Assembly (NCBI GenBank): GCA_016781725.1
Contig: JADDPU010000279.1
Coordinates: 1 to 10,103 of the forward strand
Direction: 5' to 3'
DNA length: 10,103 bases
DNA from: Rubrobacter sp.
Lineage (GTDB): Bacteria; Actinomycetota; Rubrobacteria; Rubrobacterales; Rubrobacteraceae
Shown here: in pieces, positions 8,143 through 10,103 of the stretch
Position numbering within the stretch: the stretch's first letter is position 1
Layout of the letters: each line of letters begins with the position of its first letter
Notes under the pieces: model-generated
Told to the model about the DNA's origin: nothing
Seen by the model: the letters and a program-made list of their open reading frames with translations, nothing else
Database searches by the model: none
Program-made: the position numbers and the translations under genes

Positions 8143-8686
8143 CGACGATCACCCCGTCCTCCCCGTCGGTCTCTTTCAGGTTGACCAGCACCCGGTCCCC
8201 GCGGGCCGTCGGCACGTTCTTCCCGACGTGGTCGGCCCGGATAGGCAGCTCCCTGTGCCCGCGGTCGACCAGGATCGCCAGGCGAATCGCCGCCGGGCGT
8301 CCGAGCTCGAGCAGCGCGTCCATCGCGGCCCGCGCCGTCCTGCCCGTGTACAGAACATCATCGACGAGGACCACGATCCTGCCGGTCACATCGAAGGGTA
8401 CGTCGCTCCCCCGCAGGTCCGGGTCCTCATCGGCGAGGTCGTCGCGGTGGAGGGTGATGTCCAGCGAGCCCACCGGCACGTCTATGCCCTCGAACTGCCT
8501 CACGTTCTCCGAGATGCGGCGCGCGAGCGGGACCCCGCGGGTGAGCACCCCGACGAGCGCCAATCTCTCTAGCCGAGGGGCGTTTCTCTCGAGGATCTCG
8601 TGCGAGATGCGGCGTAGGGAACGGTCGAGACCGTCCGGGGTGAGCACCTGCGCGCGCAGGTGCTCGTGAACGCTTGAGCGGGCCAA
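8132..8686 (-). CDS. pyrR: PyrR: pyr mRNA-binding regulator / uracil phosphoribosyltransferase
   Basis: RNA-binding regulator that senses UMP/UTP against PRPP and represses pyr expression; family members can also make UMP from uracil and PRPP. The 184 residues match the family. The phosphoribosyltransferase PRPP loop VVLVDDVLYTGRT is at 105-117, the N-terminal strand LVGVLTRGVPLARR at 44-57, and the typical tail ILVDRGHRELPIRADHVGKNVPT at 138-160. I choose the TTG at 8686 because AAGGAGGT ends six bases upstream (8693-8700). A longer in-frame reading from the GTG at 8710 would put its start inside the hexaloop of the PyrR-binding hairpin and make the ribosome site coding. An ATG at 8689-8691 lies in another frame, too close to the ribosome site. 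Codons 8-15 form a perfect palindrome. It is the first gene of the pyr operon and probably represses its own translation. Confidence 0.95.
   Translation of the reverse strand: MARSSVHEHLRAQVLTPDGLDRSLRRISHEILERNAPRLERLALVGVLTRGVPLARRISENVRQFEGIDVPVGSLDITLHRDDLADEDPDLRGSDVPFDVTGRIVVLVDDVLYTGRTARAAMDALLELGRPAAIRLAILVDRGHRELPIRADHVGKNVPTARGDRVLVNLKETDGEDGVIVVGD
8642..8665. repeat. Perfect 24-bp palindrome in the pyrR coding start
   Basis: Two 12-base arms without mismatch or gap, outer part GAGCACCTGC. In mRNA it could form a 10-bp stem with a GCGC loop, starting about 18 nt after the pyrR start codon. It coincides with codons 8-15 (EHLRAQVL) in frame. It does not contain the PyrR loop consensus. 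Confidence 0.75.
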
Positions 8687-8692
8687 GCCATA

Positions 8693-8700
8693 ACCTCCTT
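8693..8700 (-). promoter_or_regulatory. Strong Shine-Dalgarno of pyrR
   Basis: AAGGAGGT on the minus strand, near-perfect complement to the 16S rRNA tail. The GGAGG core ends seven bases before the TTG at 8686 and fixes that start. Its AAGGA half is also the 3' arm of the lower stem of the upstream PyrR-binding hairpin. Confidence 0.85.
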
Positions 8701-8727
8701 CGCGCCTCACGGGACGCCGTTAAAGGA
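8696..8727 (-). promoter_or_regulatory. PyrR-binding RNA hairpin that sequesters the pyrR ribosome-binding site
   Basis: The upper stem is GCGUC paired with GGCGC around the hexaloop CCGUGA (8702-8717). This fits the known PyrR recognition consensus (A/G-containing stem, UCCNGNGAGG core, hexaloop CNGNGA): all core positions match, and the outer A-U pair of the consensus is replaced by C-G, so pairing is kept. Below an internal bulge, UCCUU (8723-8727) pairs with AAGGA (8696-8700), the ribosome-binding site. A translational repression switch controlled by UMP-bound PyrR is the natural reading, as known for mycobacteria; that mechanism is inference here. Confidence 0.8.
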
Positions 8728-8743
8728 TCGGTCGTTGCGGATT

Positions 8744-8772
8744 AACCTACCAGAGGGCGAGAGAGGCGTCAA
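8744..8772 (-). promoter_or_regulatory. Promoter of the pyr operon
   Basis: On the minus strand TTGACG (8767-8772; five of six matches to TTGACA) and TAGGTT (8744-8749; fits the actinobacterial TANNNT type) are 17 bases apart. The TAG of the -10 box is also the stop codon of the pseudouridine synthase gene. Predicted start is near 8736, giving a leader of about 50 nt that consists almost entirely of the PyrR hairpin and ribosome site. Assigned by pattern and position. Confidence 0.65.
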
Positions 8773-9640
8773 GCTCCGTAGCGGCCCGCCGCAGATCCTC
8801 CGGGATAGGCGCCGTGAACTCAAGGGCCGCCCCGCCGACCGGGTGCTCGAAGGCCAGACGCTCGGCGTGCAGCCAGAGGCGGCGGCCGGGGATGGCCTCG
8901 CCGTAGAGGGGGTCGGCGTAGACGGGGTGGCCGATGGCCGAGAGGTGGACCCGGATCTGGTGCGTCCTCCCCGTCTCCAGGCGCACGCGCAGCATCGCCT
9001 GGCCCGCTGCCTCCGCGAGCACCTCGAAGTGCGTGACGGCCGGCTTGCCCACACCGGCCGCCATCAACGTCGGGTTGTCGGGGTCCCGGCCCACCGGGGC
9101 GTCGATAGTCCCCGTCGCCGGGAGACCCTCCCCCACAACTACAGCCCGGTAGACCCGCGTGACCCTCCGGCCGGCCATCAAGGCGACGAGCCTCGAGTAC
9201 GCCGGCTCGCCCTTCGCCAGCACCATGAGCCCCGAGGTGTCCCTGTCGAGGCGGTGGACCACGCCGGGCCGTTCGGCGTCCTCACCCCCGGCAATGCCCC
9301 TGGCGAGGAGCGCGTTCACCAGCGTCCCCGACGGGTTCCCGGCGCCCGGGTGCACCACCAGCCCGGCCGGCTTGTCCACCACCAGGACATCTTCGTCCTC
9401 GAAGACCACGGCCACCTCGATCTCCTCGGGGACCAGGCGCTCCTCCGGGAGCCTGGCCTCGACGCGCTCCCCGTTGCGCACCCGGTAGGAGGGGGCGACC
9501 CTCACGTTCTCGACGAGCAAGAGTCCGTCCCCGATCAGCCGCTGAACCGCACTCCGGCTGGTGCCGAGCCGCCTGGCCGCCAGCCGGTCCAGCCGCTCGC
9601 CGGCCTCGCTCGGGTCCACTTCGAAGTGCTGGTCGGGCAT
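8747..9640 (-). CDS. rluD: RluA/RluD-family 23S rRNA pseudouridine synthase
   Basis: Isomerises specific uridines of large-subunit rRNA to pseudouridine. It has 297 residues, typical for the RluA/RluD family. An N-terminal S4 RNA-binding domain spans about 14-75 (ERLDRLAARRLGTSRSAVQRLI). The catalytic domain follows: VVDKPAGLVVHPG (87-99), then HRLDRDTSG (129-137) with Asp132 as the catalytic aspartate, RVYRAVVVG (162-170), and ETGRTHQIRVHLSAIGHPVYAD (222-243). The exact target uridines cannot be read from sequence; S4 plus this motif set favours RluD over RluA or RluC. It is the only gene here with an ATG start. That ATG lies five bases after the DUF167 stop, with no strong ribosome site. 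Its stop TAG lies in the -10 box of the pyr promoter, so pyr genes may also receive read-through from this unit. No lspA, a common neighbour elsewhere, is present. Confidence 0.9.
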   Translation of the reverse strand: MPDQHFEVDPSEAGERLDRLAARRLGTSRSAVQRLIGDGLLLVENVRVAPSYRVRNGERVEARLPEERLVPEEIEVAVVFEDEDVLVVDKPAGLVVHPGAGNPSGTLVNALLARGIAGGEDAERPGVVHRLDRDTSGLMVLAKGEPAYSRLVALMAGRRVTRVYRAVVVGEGLPATGTIDAPVGRDPDNPTLMAAGVGKPAVTHFEVLAEAAGQAMLRVRLETGRTHQIRVHLSAIGHPVYADPLYGEAIPGRRLWLHAERLAFEHPVGGAALEFTAPIPEDLRRAATELDASLALW

Positions 9641-9645
9641 ACCGG

Positions 9646-9951
9646 CTACGGCAGCTGGTCGGAGAAGGCTTCCCTGACCTCCTCGAGGGCAGCGCCGCGC
9701 ACGAGCACGGTCTTGTCCCGGACCGACCCGCCCCGCACGACGGCAACCTCAGAGCGGCGGACGCCGAGCGTCCTCGCCAGGAACCGCTCAGCCTCGGCGT
9801 TGGCCTTGCCGCTCACGGGCGGCGCCGCGACCCTGAGCCTCAGGGCGTCCTCGCCGTAAGCGCCCTCGATCGAGGTGCCCTTCGCGCCGGGCGAGACCCT
9901 CAGCTTGATCAAGACCCCGTCCGCGGTAGGGAGGAGAAATCCCCTACTCAC
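9646..9951 (-). CDS. DUF167 (YggU) family protein
   Basis: Small soluble protein of the DUF167/YggU family, whose biochemical function is not established. It has 101 residues, at the family's usual length. Visible family hallmarks are KLRVSPGAKGTSIEG (16-30), the core LRLRVAAPPVSGKANAEAERFLA (37-59), and GGSVRDKTVLVRG (73-85). There is no signal peptide or membrane segment. The GTG start overlaps the stop of the preceding gene by 8 nt, and the next gene begins five bases after its stop, so it is co-transcribed with both. In many bacteria this family sits near yggT, sepF and divIVA cell-division genes, which fits the unidentified gene upstream. Confidence 0.88.
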   Translation of the reverse strand: MSRGFLLPTADGVLIKLRVSPGAKGTSIEGAYGEDALRLRVAAPPVSGKANAEAERFLARTLGVRRSEVAVVRGGSVRDKTVLVRGAALEEVREAFSDQLP

Positions 9952-10103
9952 GCCGGCGCAAGAAACGGCTAGCGCGGAAGATACGGCTGTCTCTCCGATC
10001 CCGCGACGGCTCCTCCCGGTCGAAGAATTCGTCCGAGTTGCTCCCCTCGGCCAGCGACGGTTCCTCCCGCTCTACCTCCCCGGCCGCCTCCGGCTCGGAG
10101 ACC
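9944..10103 (-). CDS. Unidentified protein, C-terminal 52 residues only
   Basis: The minus strand is open from the right window edge to a TAG at 9944-9946. The visible tail is strongly charged: an acidic, disordered-looking stretch rich in Glu, Ser and Pro (EAAGEVEREEPSLAEGSN), then SDEFFDREEP, then a basic end FRASRFLRRRE. No folded domain is visible. The overlap of 8 nt with the DUF167 GTG supports this frame over the alternative frame, which stops earlier. A DivIVA-like or other cell-division protein is a guess from the usual company of DUF167 and the charged tail; the fragment alone cannot show it. Confidence 0.55.
   Translation of the reverse strand, partial: VSEPEAAGEVEREEPSLAEGSNSDEFFDREEPSRDRRDSRIFRASRFLRRRE

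Noticed and set aside
8577..8691. Small open frame from the ATG directly after the pyrR ribosome site
   Set aside because: The ATG is only two bases from GGAGG, too close for initiation. The roughly 37-residue product resembles nothing known, and the pyrR TTG at ideal distance explains the site.
8735..9859. Plus-strand open frame of 374 codons across rluD and DUF167
   Set aside because: It spans two real minus-strand genes and the gaps between them, and its composition is that of an antisense shadow.
1..10103. Search by eye for mobile elements, CRISPR arrays, tRNA genes, intrinsic terminators and a second PyrR site
   Set aside because: No transposase or integrase, no regular direct repeats, no tRNA-like fold, no GC hairpin followed by a T run on the coding strand, and only one match to the PyrR core were seen.

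Overview
The window is a high-GC stretch in which every supported gene lies on the minus strand, so transcription runs from right (10103) to left (1). It holds most of a de novo pyrimidine (UMP) biosynthesis operon, preceded by two housekeeping genes and the tail of a third. The DNA looks actinobacterial: very high GC, almost no ATG starts and an actinobacterial-type -10 box. The use of a PyrK-dependent class 1B dihydroorotate dehydrogenase with a Bacillus-like gene order points to a deep-branching lineage such as Rubrobacteria or Thermoleophilia. That placement is inference from gene content and composition, not from a database match.

Layout in transcription order. 10103-9944: 3' end of an unidentified gene with an acidic, then basic tail. 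9951-9646: DUF167/YggU protein. 9640-8747: RluA/RluD-family 23S rRNA pseudouridine synthase. 8772-8687: promoter plus a roughly 50-nt leader carrying a PyrR-binding hairpin that buries the pyrR Shine-Dalgarno. 8686-8132: pyrR. 8142-7225: pyrB. 7228-5918: pyrC. 5934-4777: carA. 4773-1615: carB. 1618-866: pyrK. 872-1: pyrD, cut by the window edge about ten residues before its expected end. Within the pyr operon, genes overlap by 4-17 nt or are 3 nt apart, so translational coupling is likely. No gene-free stretch exceeds 60 bases.

How the genes work together. CarA and CarB make carbamoyl phosphate. PyrB condenses it with aspartate and PyrC cyclises the product to dihydroorotate. PyrD with PyrK oxidises that to orotate and passes electrons to NAD+. 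The two remaining steps (PyrE, PyrF) are absent and would be expected just beyond the left edge. PyrR is both first gene and likely regulator. The leader contains one textbook PyrR recognition hairpin (hexaloop CNGNGA, here CCGUGA) whose lower stem pairs with the pyrR ribosome-binding site. This predicts UMP-dependent translational repression, as described for mycobacterial PyrR, rather than Bacillus-type transcription attenuation.

Most notable observations: this leader and its promoter, whose -10 box contains the rluD stop codon; a perfect 24-bp palindrome at pyrR codons 8-15; a possible second promoter inside pyrC that could serve carAB; absence of any ATG start in the seven pyr genes; and unusual residues in otherwise conserved PyrK and CarB motifs. 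I found no mobile element, CRISPR array, tRNA, rRNA or clearly new system. The window is mainly a core metabolic operon with interesting regulation.
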